Shown: one piece after another, positions 51,981-61,777 of the stretch
How the letters are laid out: every line of letters starts with the position of its first letter
How positions within the stretch are numbered: position 1 is the stretch's first letter
NCBI RefSeq assembly: GCF_900120195.1
Contig: NZ_LT635539.1
Location: 1,101,257-1,165,256 of the forward strand
Reading direction: 5' to 3'
From: Blautia sp. Marseille-P3087
GTDB lineage: Bacteria; Bacillota; Clostridia; Lachnospirales; Lachnospiraceae
DNA: 64,000 bases
The notes under the pieces: generated by a model
The model's database searches: none
Seen by the model: only the letters and a program-made list of their open reading frames with translations
Told to the model about the DNA's origin: nothing
Position numbers and translations under genes: made by a program

Positions 51981-52300
51981 AATTCTATGCCTCCCTCAAA
52001 CAGCTTCGAAATCTTTGTCGAATAGGCTTTCCATTCGACTCTGTAGAGATTCAGCTGTGCCATGCCTTTCTCTGTGATCTTATAATATCTGCGGTTCCTG
52101 CCTGCATAAGCCTGATCATATGTCTCCAGGCATTCATCCTTCTGCAGTCTCCTCAGCACCGGATACAGCGTTGATTCGGATACATCCAGCACACTCCGTA
52201 CATCCTGGGTGATCTTGTAACCGTAGGTTCCGTCTTTCTCCTTCGATACTACAGCTAAAACGATCGCATCCAGAAGTGCCGCACCTGTGTTAAATACCAT
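51977..52300 (-). CDS. PadR family transcriptional regulator
   Basis: 107 residues, winged helix (LDAIVLAVVSKEKDGTYGYK, SESTLYPVLRRLQKDECLE, GRNRRYYKITEKG) with a short C-terminal dimer helix. PadR repressors usually control their own operon, here PadR-DUF1700-DUF4097-PspC. A palindrome overlapping the promoter (52367-52388) is a candidate operator. Inducer unknown; envelope stress is likely from the neighbours. Confidence 0.92.
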   Translation of the reverse strand: MVFNTGAALLDAIVLAVVSKEKDGTYGYKITQDVRSVLDVSESTLYPVLRRLQKDECLETYDQAYAGRNRRYYKITEKGMAQLNLYRVEWKAYSTKISKLFEGGIEL

Positions 52301-52366
52301 GCTCTCACTTCCTTTTTATATTTCCTGTAATATTGTAAATTAATATAATATTATTTTGTTAGCAAT

Positions 52367-52396
52367 ACTATATGTCATATAATATAGTTTTGTCAA
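52367..52396 (-). promoter_or_regulatory. PadR operon promoter and candidate operator
   Basis: TTGACA (52391-52396) and TATAGT (52367-52372) are 18 bp apart on the minus strand. The palindrome ACTATA...TATAGT (52367-52388) covers the -10 and most of the spacer, as expected for a repressor site. Confidence 0.6.
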
Positions 52397-52492
52397 TAGT
52401 ATTTTCTATTTTCCTCAACTATTTTATAATTTCATTATATTTAGTTCCTGTGGCCGAATCCTCAGGATATTTTACTGAACGAGGAGAATTAC

Positions 52493-53902
52493 ATGTCTGA
52501 CTATAACATTACCGACCTTCTTTCCCCTGCATTTCTGGAACGTATGCAAAATATGCTGGGTGACGAATACGAAGATTTTATAAAAAGCTATGAAGCGCCA
52601 CGCACCTACGGGCTGCGTGTCAATACCGCAAAGATAAGCTGCGAAGAATTTGAAAAGATTGTACCGTTTCCGGTCACGCCAATCCCGTGGATCCCGAACG
52701 GATATTTTTATCCTGAAGATGTCCGTCCTTCTTTCTGTCCGCTGTATCAGGCAGGACTTTATTATCTGCAGGAGCCAAGTGCCATGACACCGGCCTCCTG
52801 CCTGCCGGTCACTCCGGGAGAAAACGTCCTCGACCTCTGCGCGGCGCCGGGCGGCAAGGCAACTGCACTGGGAGCCATGTTAAACGGCAGTGGACTTCTT
52901 GTCGCTAACGATATCAGTTCTTCCCGGACGCGTGCACTGCTTCGAAATGTAGAACTCTTTGGTATCACTAATGCGTTCGTGACCAACGAAACACCTGCAC
53001 ATCTGAAAGATCGTTTTCCGGAATTTTTCCATAAAATTCTGCTGGATGCGCCGTGTTCCGGTGAAGGTATGTTCCGCAAGGAAGAAGCCCTTGCCCGTGA
53101 CTGGACACCGGAAAAATCCGACGAGCTTTCTGTTCTGCAAAAAGAACTGATCCTGCAGGCTGCGGATATGCTGCGTCCCGGCGGACAGCTTCTTTATTCC
53201 ACCTGTACCTTCGCTCCAAATGAAGATGAAGAAGTCATTTCTTATCTTCTCGAAAACCGCCCGGATATGGAGCTTCTGGAACTTCCGACTTACGAAGGCT
53301 TCGCTCCCGGAATTCCGGCATGGGGAAACGGCAATTCTGCACTTTCCCGCTGTGTTCACCTTTTCCCGCACAAAATGCAGGGGGAGGGACATTTTATGGC
53401 ATTATTCCGCAAAGAAGGCCGTACTGATCTGATTGGACAGTTTTCTTATGTAAAACCTGATCCGGACACCCGTAAATGGCTGGAACTCTTCTTTAAGGAG
53501 ATCGGGCTTAGAACATTCAGCGGCCAGCCATTCGACTGGAACCGTGTCGAGACACGTAAAGACAAAGTTTATTACCTTCCTCCGGTTACCGGTGATTTCC
53601 GTGGTCTTACATTCCTACGAAACGGATTGTACCTCGGGGATCTCAAGAAAAACCGCTTTGAGCCGTCTGAACCATTTGCACTGGCACTTCGAAAGGGTGA
53701 TGTAGACGGAATCATTTCTCTTTCCGTAAATGATCAGCGGCTCACACGCTACCTGAAAGGTGAAACCCTGAATATAGAACCGGCAGAAGCTGCCCATACA
53801 AAAGGGTGGCATCTTCTCTGTGTCGAAGGCTACCCGCTCGGTTTTGGCAAGCTGGTTGGCCAGACCTTCAAAAACAAATATCCCGCAGGCTGGAGAGTGT
53901 AA
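52493..53902 (+). CDS. RsmF/NOL1-type RNA m5C methyltransferase
   Basis: 469 residues. An N-terminal RNA-binding part, the SAM-binding domain (VLDLCAAPGGKATALGAML) and the two catalytic cysteines (DAPCSGEGMF and STCTFAPNEDE) of the NOL1/NOP2/Sun family, then a C-terminal PUA-like domain (about 370-469). Such enzymes methylate cytosine in 16S rRNA (RsmF, RsmB) or tRNA. The architecture fits RsmF/YebU; the exact target is not certain. GAGGAG precedes the ATG. Confidence 0.92.
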   Translation: MSDYNITDLLSPAFLERMQNMLGDEYEDFIKSYEAPRTYGLRVNTAKISCEEFEKIVPFPVTPIPWIPNGYFYPEDVRPSFCPLYQAGLYYLQEPSAMTPASCLPVTPGENVLDLCAAPGGKATALGAMLNGSGLLVANDISSSRTRALLRNVELFGITNAFVTNETPAHLKDRFPEFFHKILLDAPCSGEGMFRKEEALARDWTPEKSDELSVLQKELILQAADMLRPGGQLLYSTCTFAPNEDEEVISYLLENRPDMELLELPTYEGFAPGIPAWGNGNSALSRCVHLFPHKMQGEGHFMALFRKEGRTDLIGQFSYVKPDPDTRKWLELFFKEIGLRTFSGQPFDWNRVETRKDKVYYLPPVTGDFRGLTFLRNGLYLGDLKKNRFEPSEPFALALRKGDVDGIISLSVNDQRLTRYLKGETLNIEPAEAAHTKGWHLLCVEGYPLGFGKLVGQTFKNKYPAGWRV

Positions 53903-53926
53903 TCTCTCTGTCCTGCGGGACTTTTT
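53881..53926 (+). terminator. Terminator overlapping the methyltransferase stop codon
   Basis: TCCCGCAGG (53881-53889) lies in the last codons; its complement CCTGCGGGA (53912-53920) is followed by CTTTTT. The TAA (53900-53902) is in the loop, so a translating ribosome would keep the stem open. Confidence 0.8.
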
Positions 53927-53981
53927 GTATTGCATATCAAAGAGGCACCGGTGGCACGTCCACTGATTTCCTGTCATATAT

Positions 53982-54140
53982 CTTATGTCATAACTGTTCA
54001 GTACCCTCACAGTTACGAGTCAAAATGCATTCCAAATCACCTTCGGTGATGGCATTTTGCCTTATATGTCTCGGGATTTTGGCAAAAAACATGCCAAAAC
54101 GCCTCGCGGGATACTACCTTCTGAATAGTTACCTTATATC
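53982..54140. mobile_element. MITE-like element, copy 2 (143 bp) with near-perfect 8-bp duplication
   Basis: The body 53990-54132 has the same length as the copy at 3521. Ends are ATAACTGTTCAG and CTGAATAGTTAC (10 of 12 complementary); flanks are CTTATGTC and CTTATATC (7 of 8). Internal hairpins are CAAAATGC/GCATTTTG (54021-54059) and TTTTGGCA/TGCCAAAA (54077-54099). Both differ from copy 1 by compensated C-G to G-C swaps. It ends 5 nt past the addA stop. More decayed ends suggest an older insertion. Confidence 0.85.
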
Positions 54141-54145
54141 ATATT

Positions 54146-57100
54146 TCAGACCGGGATCATTTTTCCAAGTGTAAATGAATAAATATAAGTTTCTTTTACC
54201 TTTTTCTGCAACATGCGTTCCAGTGCCTGCGCATAATCTTCAAGCTGTGTATGATAATGATCGATCAGATACTGTTCCTCACCCTTTCGAACCTTATCCG
54301 TCTTGTAATCGACAAGTACGATTTCATCATTTTCTACAAAATACGCATCAATGATTCCCTGTACCAGAACCGTTTCCTCACCATTCCAGTCTTTTTCGAT
54401 ATTTTTCATACTCTGTGCAAGTACAAATGGCTGTTCTCTGTATAACTGATTTTCCTCAAAAGCTTTTTTCATACGCTGCCCGATCTCCGAATGCAAAAAT
54501 GTCATGATATCCTGTATCCGGATGCACTGCGCTTCTTCGTATGCCATCTTTTTGGCTTCTGTAAGGGCAGTGATCTGTTTGTGGATCTGGTTTTCTGAAT
54601 CCACTGCTGTGTAATCCAGGCACTCCATCAGACGGTGATATGCCGTTCCCCGTGCGGCTCCCTTATATTCTTCTGCTCCCCCTGATATAAAATCCGGCAC
54701 CAGCGGCACAATATCCGGCTCTGAAAACAGTGCTTCCTCTCGGTCATCTTCCCCGTGCCAGCTACGCTTCTTAAGTTCGGAAACACTTACTTTCACCGGA
54801 AGATCCCTAAGATATGCATATGGATACTGATAACTGAAACGCTTTTTCAGCAGCTTGTGGACCTCTTCATCGTAGATTCTGTTACTGTCCCATTCTTTCA
54901 GAAATTTTTCCTGCATCTGCGTATCCGTCTGCCCCAGAATTTCACCCTGAACCAGTTCTGCCACGGTCACTTTGTGTACTGTAAAATGCGCATTTTCCTT
55001 CTCGCAGACCACAGCCGGTCTCTCTGTGATTCCATATTCATGAAACAGTTCCTGCATTGCCGGATGCCTTGCAAGCGCCGGCAAAATGTAAGACCAGTAA
55101 GTTCTTGCCTTTCCGCGCACGGTCATCGGAAGAAGCGGTTCTTCATGATCCATATAAACACTTAATGCATTACAGACATCTGGCAGTTTACCGATACATC
55201 CTGTGATGATCAGCTTTTCTTTTGCTCTTGTCAGCGCTACATAAAGCACACGCAGCTCTTCTCCCAGACTTTCTCTCTGTAACTGTCTGCGGATGATCTG
55301 CTTATGAACCGCAGAAAGAATCAGTCTTTTTTCCGGAAGGATCACATCTACCCCAAATCCCATATCCGGATGGATCAGAAAACGACTGTTGATATCCTGA
55401 AAATTGAACTGTTTCCCCATTCCGGCTGCAAATACGACCGGAAACTCCAGACCCTTGCTCTTGTGGATCGTCATAATCTGCACCGCACCACTTCCGGCAT
55501 CTGCAAGATTTACTTCGCCAAAATCCACCTCATACTTCTGGAGCTTTTCGATATAACGGACAAAGTTAAACAGTCCACGGTAACTCGTCTTCTCATAATC
55601 CATTGCCTTTTCCACAAGCATATGAATGTTTGCCCCACGCTGCGCACCTCCCGGCACAGCTTTTACATAATCTGCATATCCCGTCTCGGAAAGAATGTGA
55701 AGAATCAGTTCATGTACCGGTGTATACGCGGACAAATTCCGCATCTCTTCCAGCTGAGCCTGAAAAGCGCATAATTTTTCCTGCAGGCACTTTTCCTCCT
55801 CTGTCAGTTCCGCCTGTTCCAGTTCGCAGTATGCACAAAGGCTCTCATAAAGCATCCCGTCCGGGCAGCGACTCTTAAGGATTGCAAGCTCCTGCACTGT
55901 GCATCCCACAATCGGAGAATGCAGTACACCTGTCAGTGGAATATCCTGCAATGGATTATCACAGACTCTCAGATAATTCAAAAGGGTAACGACTTCCTGT
56001 GCTGAGAAATATCCTGTCCGCGATGCACTGTAAACCGGAATACCTTTGGATGTCAGCACCTGACTGAATGGTTCCGCCCATCCTGTCGCTGAACGAAGTA
56101 AAATCACAATATCTCCGTATTCAACTTTCCGATATCTGCCGTTCTCTTTATCCAGCACCTCCTCATTGCCGACCATCCTTCGGATCCGTTGTGCAATGGC
56201 CAGTGCTTCCAGTTCCTGTACCGTCTGATTTCCATTTTCTTCTTCTGACAGTTCTTCCCCGTCCTTTTCGATCAGAAGAACTTCTGTTGTATTTTCGGAG
56301 TCATTTGTTTTCTCTCCCGCTGTATGTTCTTTTTCCGGAAAAGAAGCTCCTGTATAAAGTGCATTTTCGTCGTCATAAGTAATGCCCCCGAGATCTTTCC
56401 CCATGATTTGGCGAAAAATGTAATTAACCGAAGATAAAACTTCTCTCCTGCTTCGAAAATTTTTGTACAGATCCACACGCTGTTCTTTTGCATCTTCAAG
56501 AGAATAGCTGTGGTATTTCTCCATAAAAAGTTCCGGTCTTGCAAGTCGGAATCTGTAAATACTCTGCTTTACATCTCCTACCATAAAAATATTTTTACGT
56601 CCATCCGCCCAGCCGGACACCAGATTAGTGATCATTTCCTGTACAAGGTTGCTGTCCTGATATTCGTCCACCATTACTTCCTCATATCTGGCAGATAATT
56701 CTTTCGCAGCAGTACTTGGGATGAGATCTTCGTCTTCTTTTTTCATCAGTATTTCCAGGGCAAAGTGTTCCATATCTGAAAAATCCAGAACATTTTTTTC
56801 TCGTTTTTTTTCCGCAAATGCCGCTTTAAACTGTAATGTGATCCGCGCCAGTCCCTCCATAGGTTTCCGGCAGTATTTCAATGCCTCCAGAATATGTTCT
56901 TCAGACTGGCTGAAATAGTGCTCTTCCAGTTCTTTCCATATATATTTTTCTGTATCACGAAGGTCTTTCACCTGTTTTTTCTTTTCTTCATCTACATTCA
57001 GATCTTTTTTGGCAGAAAGACGTGCATATTTATGTGCTGCCAGAAGTGATGCCATACCATTATAGTCCCTCTTTGCTGCACGTTCTTTTGCTTCTTTCAG

Positions 57101-57871
57101 AAGGAGACTGTCACTTTCCAATGCTGTTTCGTAAAAATACGGACCATCAATTTCCCGGCAGATATGTGTGGCACGTTCCAACAGATCATCGATCTCCGAA
57201 ATACATTCCTCTGCCGCATCCCAGAGAAGTGTCATCCACTTGGTACTCCGAAGATCTTCTACATTATCCACCTGATAGACTCTCAGGCATTCTTCAATCC
57301 ACTCCTCCGGAAACGGATGACTCATAGAAGCATCATATAACTTATAGATCATATCCCGGATTTCATCATCGGTTTTGCCGTTTGCATAACACTCTACCAG
57401 ATTCAGAAATTTCTCATCTTTCTGCGCATATGCCTCTTCCAGCACTTCCTTCATCACATCTTCGCGCAGAAGTTTCAGTTCTCCCTCTTCTGCTGTACGA
57501 TATCCCGGATCCAGATCGATCATATGAAAATAATTTCGGATGATATATGCACAAAAACCATCGATGGTCGTAATCTGTGCATTATGTATCAGTGAGACCT
57601 GGCGCTGAAGATGTTCATTATCCGGATTATCGTACAGTTTCTGATCAATTGCCGCTGAGATACGTTCTTTCATTTCCCCTGCCGCCGCGCGGGTAAACGT
57701 CATGATCAGAAGACGGTCTATGTCGACTGGTTTCTTAGGATCGCAGATCTTGCTTAAAATACGTTCTACAAGAACGGCAGTTTTTCCGGATCCTGCTGCT
57801 GCACTTACCAGAATATTCCGGTTACGGAGCGAAATCACTTTCTGCTGCTCCTCAGTCCAAATTACTCCCAT
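54146..57871 (-). CDS. addA: ATP-dependent helicase/nuclease subunit A
   Basis: 1241 residues, UvrD-type helicase joined to a RecB-type nuclease. Walker A is SAAAGSGKTAVLVERIL near residue 25, Walker B MVDEYQDSNL, motif IV-VI regions MTIHKSKGLEFPVVF and LRVLYVALTRAKEKL, and the nuclease motif EIVLVDYKTDKV near the C-terminus. With AddB it processes double-strand ends for recombination and stops at Chi. Start overlaps the addB stop by 10 bp. Confidence 0.97.
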   Translation of the reverse strand: MGVIWTEEQQKVISLRNRNILVSAAAGSGKTAVLVERILSKICDPKKPVDIDRLLIMTFTRAAAGEMKERISAAIDQKLYDNPDNEHLQRQVSLIHNAQITTIDGFCAYIIRNYFHMIDLDPGYRTAEEGELKLLREDVMKEVLEEAYAQKDEKFLNLVECYANGKTDDEIRDMIYKLYDASMSHPFPEEWIEECLRVYQVDNVEDLRSTKWMTLLWDAAEECISEIDDLLERATHICREIDGPYFYETALESDSLLLKEAKERAAKRDYNGMASLLAAHKYARLSAKKDLNVDEEKKKQVKDLRDTEKYIWKELEEHYFSQSEEHILEALKYCRKPMEGLARITLQFKAAFAEKKREKNVLDFSDMEHFALEILMKKEDEDLIPSTAAKELSARYEEVMVDEYQDSNLVQEMITNLVSGWADGRKNIFMVGDVKQSIYRFRLARPELFMEKYHSYSLEDAKEQRVDLYKNFRSRREVLSSVNYIFRQIMGKDLGGITYDDENALYTGASFPEKEHTAGEKTNDSENTTEVLLIEKDGEELSEEENGNQTVQELEALAIAQRIRRMVGNEEVLDKENGRYRKVEYGDIVILLRSATGWAEPFSQVLTSKGIPVYSASRTGYFSAQEVVTLLNYLRVCDNPLQDIPLTGVLHSPIVGCTVQELAILKSRCPDGMLYESLCAYCELEQAELTEEEKCLQEKLCAFQAQLEEMRNLSAYTPVHELILHILSETGYADYVKAVPGGAQRGANIHMLVEKAMDYEKTSYRGLFNFVRYIEKLQKYEVDFGEVNLADAGSGAVQIMTIHKSKGLEFPVVFAAGMGKQFNFQDINSRFLIHPDMGFGVDVILPEKRLILSAVHKQIIRRQLQRESLGEELRVLYVALTRAKEKLIITGCIGKLPDVCNALSVYMDHEEPLLPMTVRGKARTYWSYILPALARHPAMQELFHEYGITERPAVVCEKENAHFTVHKVTVAELVQGEILGQTDTQMQEKFLKEWDSNRIYDEEVHKLLKKRFSYQYPYAYLRDLPVKVSVSELKKRSWHGEDDREEALFSEPDIVPLVPDFISGGAEEYKGAARGTAYHRLMECLDYTAVDSENQIHKQITALTEAKKMAYEEAQCIRIQDIMTFLHSEIGQRMKKAFEENQLYREQPFVLAQSMKNIEKDWNGEETVLVQGIIDAYFVENDEIVLVDYKTDKVRKGEEQYLIDHYHTQLEDYAQALERMLQKKVKETYIYSFTLGKMIPV

Positions 57872-60800
57872 TCGTCATCCACCTCCTTTTCAAATGCTTT
57901 CCATATCTCATCGTCTGCAAACTGCTTCAGTCTGCGAAACTCATATCCCGGTATCTTGCGGTCAAATCCACATGTCCCCTGATACGGACAGTAAGTGCAA
58001 GCATTCCTGTTCCCCATCTCATAAGGAGAAACTTCTGCATTACCATCCAGTATTGCCTCCCGGATATCAGTGATCTTCTTTTTGACATAGGCATCCAGAA
58101 GTGCAAATTCATTTTCACTGGCTATAGAAGACCCTTTCCGAAACAGCCCTGTTGATGTATAAGACATCGGCAGAGAAACGGTTGTCCTGTCCAGACCGCT
58201 GATTACTTCATCTTCTGCCAGAACCAGACCATTCATTTTGAGTTTCTTAAAGATTTCCGGATCCAGTCCGTCCAGATCATCTTCCATCTCTTTTTGCAGC
58301 ATAGGATCTTTGACATTGTAATAAAAAATTCCTGCCGGTTTCACCTCTGCATCCGGATATTTTCGCTGCTCCGCCTTTACCGCCGCATCCATGTAGACGA
58401 CAAGCTGCATCTGGAGACCGTAATAAATGCTGACCAGATCAAATGTCGTATTTCCTGTCTTATAATCAATGATCTTTACATAGACTTTATCGTCTGTCTT
58501 CATGACATCCAGACGGTCAATCCGTCCGCCTCCGATCGAAACCTCAAATCCCTCCGGCTGAAATTTACCGTTTCGAAGCTGTTCCTGCAGTGCCCAGACT
58601 GTCCTTCTAAGAATCCTTCGTGTACGTTCGATCATATACTGGTTTCTTGCACTGCTCTGAAGGATCGTATTACCGTAATCGGCGCTGATCTTGTCCAGAC
58701 ATTCATCTGCGATCGCATCCCGCAGTTCATCCGAAAGTTCGCTCCACTTAAGCTTTCTTCTGTGAATTTCTGCTGCGAAATCTTCCAGTGCCTGATGGAT
58801 CACATTTCCCATATCCATCGCCTTAAATTCGTATTCTGCACGTTCCTTTACTTCCAGACCATATTTCAGAAAATGAGCAAACGCACATGCAGAAAAACGT
58901 TCCAGTCTTATTGCACCGTTCGGTGAGACTTCCCCGTACAGAGCTTTCGCTACACTTTTGCTGATCTGATCGATCGGTTTGCGGATAAATGCAGCTTCTG
59001 TCAATTTTTCCGTTACTGTACGATATTCAGGACTATTCAAATACCAGCTGTACAGTTCTTCAAATACCGGATTGTCTTTTCTTTTTTCTTCATCAGTCAG
59101 GCAAGACAGGAGATATTCTACTGCTGTATTCGGTGTCTCGATCAGATCCAGTTCATTTCGCGGCTCCTGCGCATGTTCTGTTTTCAGTTTCGGAAAAAGT
59201 GTCTGCATGGTCCGGATCAGAAATGCCGGTCCCGTCGCTTCGCCTTTGCCGTTGGACATACTGTACGAAAGGCAGAGTCTCTCGGATGGCTTCGTAAGGT
59301 TGAGATACAGATAAAACCGCTGCGTATTCATCAGTTCTTTGGGACCCGGTGCCAGCTCGATTCCCTGTTCTCCAAGAAAATCTCTGTCCATCTCCGTAAG
59401 GATGCCCCCTGACTCCGTATTCTTCGGTATACAGCCTTCATTCACTCCTACGAAAAACAACGCACGGATATCTTTCAGTCGCGTTCTCTCCATATCGCCT
59501 ACCAGTACCTGATCGATTCCCGGCGGTATCAATGCTACTTTTGCCTGTCCCATACCCGTCTCAAGAAGCTGACGGTACTCTTCTGCAGACACCGTTTCTT
59601 CCCCGAGAATGCTGACCATTTTATCAAGGAGGTTCATCACGATCCCGTAAATCTGGGTATATTCTTTTTCCATTGCACGGTCGCCGTGCTGCTTAAATAA
59701 AAGCTCCTGTACTCCAAGTTTTTCCTGCACGCGGCTCTGTACTATAAATTCATAGAGACACCTGCTGTATTCTGCGACTGTTTTTTTCTTTCCGGCAAAG
59801 CCTTCTGCAAGGGATCGAACCTCTGTCACAAAACGCTCCCGGATAACATTCAGTTCCATGATCGATGTCGGATCCATATCGCGACTGAGCCGCACCCATC
59901 TCTCATCCCATTTTCGAAATCCATGAATTCCGAGCGCCAACACATAATTTTCCAGACGATCTGTCTCACTTCTGGAAATATCGGACATACCGCAGCGCAG
60001 ATATCGGAACACGCTTTCATAACTGAATCCCTGACTTACCATCTCCAGTGCTGCACGCACATATTCCACGAATGGATTCATCAATACAGAATGTTTCTCA
60101 TCTATAAAAAACGGAATTCCGGCTTCTTCAAAGACATGTCTTGCAATACTTCCGTATTCTTCAAGATTCCCTGTAATCACAGCGATCTGCCCGTAGCGGT
60201 ACTGTGAATCCCGTACCAGCCGGATAATTCTTCTTGCAGTCTCCTGCATCTCTCTCTCCGGTGTTCCCTCCTGAAAAAGCTGTACCTCACTCTGCTCTTT
60301 ATCATATGTTTTTCTGTGATAACGAAACAGATTCTTCTCCAGAAAGCCAAGGGCAGGCGAATCGGCAAACCGGGAACGGCTGCCGCTCTTTATCCAGACT
60401 GGTTCTTCCACATCTTTCGTAAATTCACTTAAAGAACGAATCATTTTATGACTCATATAAAATAATTCATGTGGCTTTCCCTTTGCCAAAAATTCTTCTC
60501 TGACATCCATCGTGACCGTCACGGAAACTTTTTTGCAGACTGCCAGAAGTTCCCGGATAACCGTATGCTGTACCGGTGTAAATCCCGTGTAACCATCAAG
60601 TATGACTGTACTGCCACGCAGTTTCCGTGAAAACGGAATTTCTTTTGCAAGAACTTCCAGAACTTCTTCTGATGTCATAAAATGATCTGACAGAAATTCC
60701 CGAAATGCCTGATAAAGGACAGACACATCTTTTAATTTCATCTGCAGAAGCGGCTTATCCTCTGCGTCATTGATCATCTTATCCATTTCTTCTTCATGGA

Positions 60801-61200
60801 CTTCATACTGCATAAACTCCGAGAGCAGGGATTTCACTTCATCGAGATAGCCCGGCTTTTTCATCTGATTTTTCAGATAGACAAGTTTTTTCTGGTTCAT
60901 TTGTACCAGTTTCAGAAGAACCATATTCTTTCCGGTCTCTTCCAGAACTTTCCGTGTATCACCGCCGACTTCTTCAAAAATACGGTACGCCAGTCGTTCA
61001 AAGCTCAGTACATCAATATTTAAGATTCCTTTTTGCGGATGCATTTCTACAAGTGTTTTCTGTGTCTGCATGGTAAACTGCTCCGGAACGATTACATAAT
61101 ACATATTTGTCGGCTTTCGTGAGGCTTCGCGTATCACATTCTGATATGCTGCGTACGATTTACCCGCGCCGGAATTTCCAATAATAAACTGAAGTGACAT
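57862..61200 (-). CDS. addB: ATP-dependent nuclease subunit B
   Basis: 1112 residues. The N-terminal P-loop (IIGNSGAGKSYAAYQNV) belongs to an otherwise degenerate helicase domain; the C-terminal RecB nuclease has KIIDYKTGNT. The iron-sulfur cysteines are present (FSACAFAHFLKYG and ACTYCPYQGTC). AddB supplies the second nuclease and Chi recognition. The ATG chosen has GGGAGG 8 nt upstream; the longer reading adds seven residues. First gene of addBA. Confidence 0.97.
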   Translation of the reverse strand: MSLQFIIGNSGAGKSYAAYQNVIREASRKPTNMYYVIVPEQFTMQTQKTLVEMHPQKGILNIDVLSFERLAYRIFEEVGGDTRKVLEETGKNMVLLKLVQMNQKKLVYLKNQMKKPGYLDEVKSLLSEFMQYEVHEEEMDKMINDAEDKPLLQMKLKDVSVLYQAFREFLSDHFMTSEEVLEVLAKEIPFSRKLRGSTVILDGYTGFTPVQHTVIRELLAVCKKVSVTVTMDVREEFLAKGKPHELFYMSHKMIRSLSEFTKDVEEPVWIKSGSRSRFADSPALGFLEKNLFRYHRKTYDKEQSEVQLFQEGTPEREMQETARRIIRLVRDSQYRYGQIAVITGNLEEYGSIARHVFEEAGIPFFIDEKHSVLMNPFVEYVRAALEMVSQGFSYESVFRYLRCGMSDISRSETDRLENYVLALGIHGFRKWDERWVRLSRDMDPTSIMELNVIRERFVTEVRSLAEGFAGKKKTVAEYSRCLYEFIVQSRVQEKLGVQELLFKQHGDRAMEKEYTQIYGIVMNLLDKMVSILGEETVSAEEYRQLLETGMGQAKVALIPPGIDQVLVGDMERTRLKDIRALFFVGVNEGCIPKNTESGGILTEMDRDFLGEQGIELAPGPKELMNTQRFYLYLNLTKPSERLCLSYSMSNGKGEATGPAFLIRTMQTLFPKLKTEHAQEPRNELDLIETPNTAVEYLLSCLTDEEKRKDNPVFEELYSWYLNSPEYRTVTEKLTEAAFIRKPIDQISKSVAKALYGEVSPNGAIRLERFSACAFAHFLKYGLEVKERAEYEFKAMDMGNVIHQALEDFAAEIHRRKLKWSELSDELRDAIADECLDKISADYGNTILQSSARNQYMIERTRRILRRTVWALQEQLRNGKFQPEGFEVSIGGGRIDRLDVMKTDDKVYVKIIDYKTGNTTFDLVSIYYGLQMQLVVYMDAAVKAEQRKYPDAEVKPAGIFYYNVKDPMLQKEMEDDLDGLDPEIFKKLKMNGLVLAEDEVISGLDRTTVSLPMSYTSTGLFRKGSSIASENEFALLDAYVKKKITDIREAILDGNAEVSPYEMGNRNACTYCPYQGTCGFDRKIPGYEFRRLKQFADDEIWKAFEKEVDDEWE

Positions 61201-61336
61201 AAAAACCTCCCTGCTAAACATTTACTTTTATGATACATATTTCAGTAAAATACGAATAAGATATACAGAATCATATCCCGCAGTAACCCTGTGGCATCAC
61301 ACCGGGAACCGGACCATTGGATCAGGAGGCTTCAAC

Positions 61337-61777
61337 ATGAGTTCGAAAACCAAAATCATCGTCTTACATATGAAAGAGGTAATCTATACCGGAATTTTTC
61401 TGCTGCTCCTTGTGATCTTCGGGGTAGTAATGCTTCTTATGTTCGGCCCCGGAAAGTCTGAAACGGCATCCTCAGACACCGTTTCAAAATACACCCCCGG
61501 GATTTACCGGACCTCTATACGATTAAATAACAACAGCTTTGATGTCGAAGTGACCGTCGATCAGGACAGTATCCGCTCGATTCATCTTGCCAACTTAAGT
61601 GAAAGTACTTCCGCCATGTTTCCGCTGGTAGAACCTGTGCTGGACTCACTCGCCAGCCAGATCTATTCTACTCAGTCACTGGAAAATCTGGAGTATTCCA
61701 GCGATCAAAAATACACAGCGCTCATGCTTATCCATGCCGTCGATAAAGCTGTCGCAAAAGCTGAAACTGCCGGTTAG
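61337..61777 (+). CDS. Small membrane-anchored protein, FMN-binding-like
   Basis: 146 residues. One N-terminal membrane helix (about 15-38, IYTGIFLLLLVIFGVVMLLM) and an outside domain beginning YTPGIYRTSIRLNNNSFDVE with VTVDQDSIRSIHLANLSEST, which recalls FMN-binding domains; the covalent-flavin threonine motif is not obvious. GGAGG precedes the ATG. Divergent from addB and convergent with nadE, whose stop it overlaps by 3 bp. Function unknown. Confidence 0.7.
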   Translation: MSSKTKIIVLHMKEVIYTGIFLLLLVIFGVVMLLMFGPGKSETASSDTVSKYTPGIYRTSIRLNNNSFDVEVTVDQDSIRSIHLANLSESTSAMFPLVEPVLDSLASQIYSTQSLENLEYSSDQKYTALMLIHAVDKAVAKAETAG

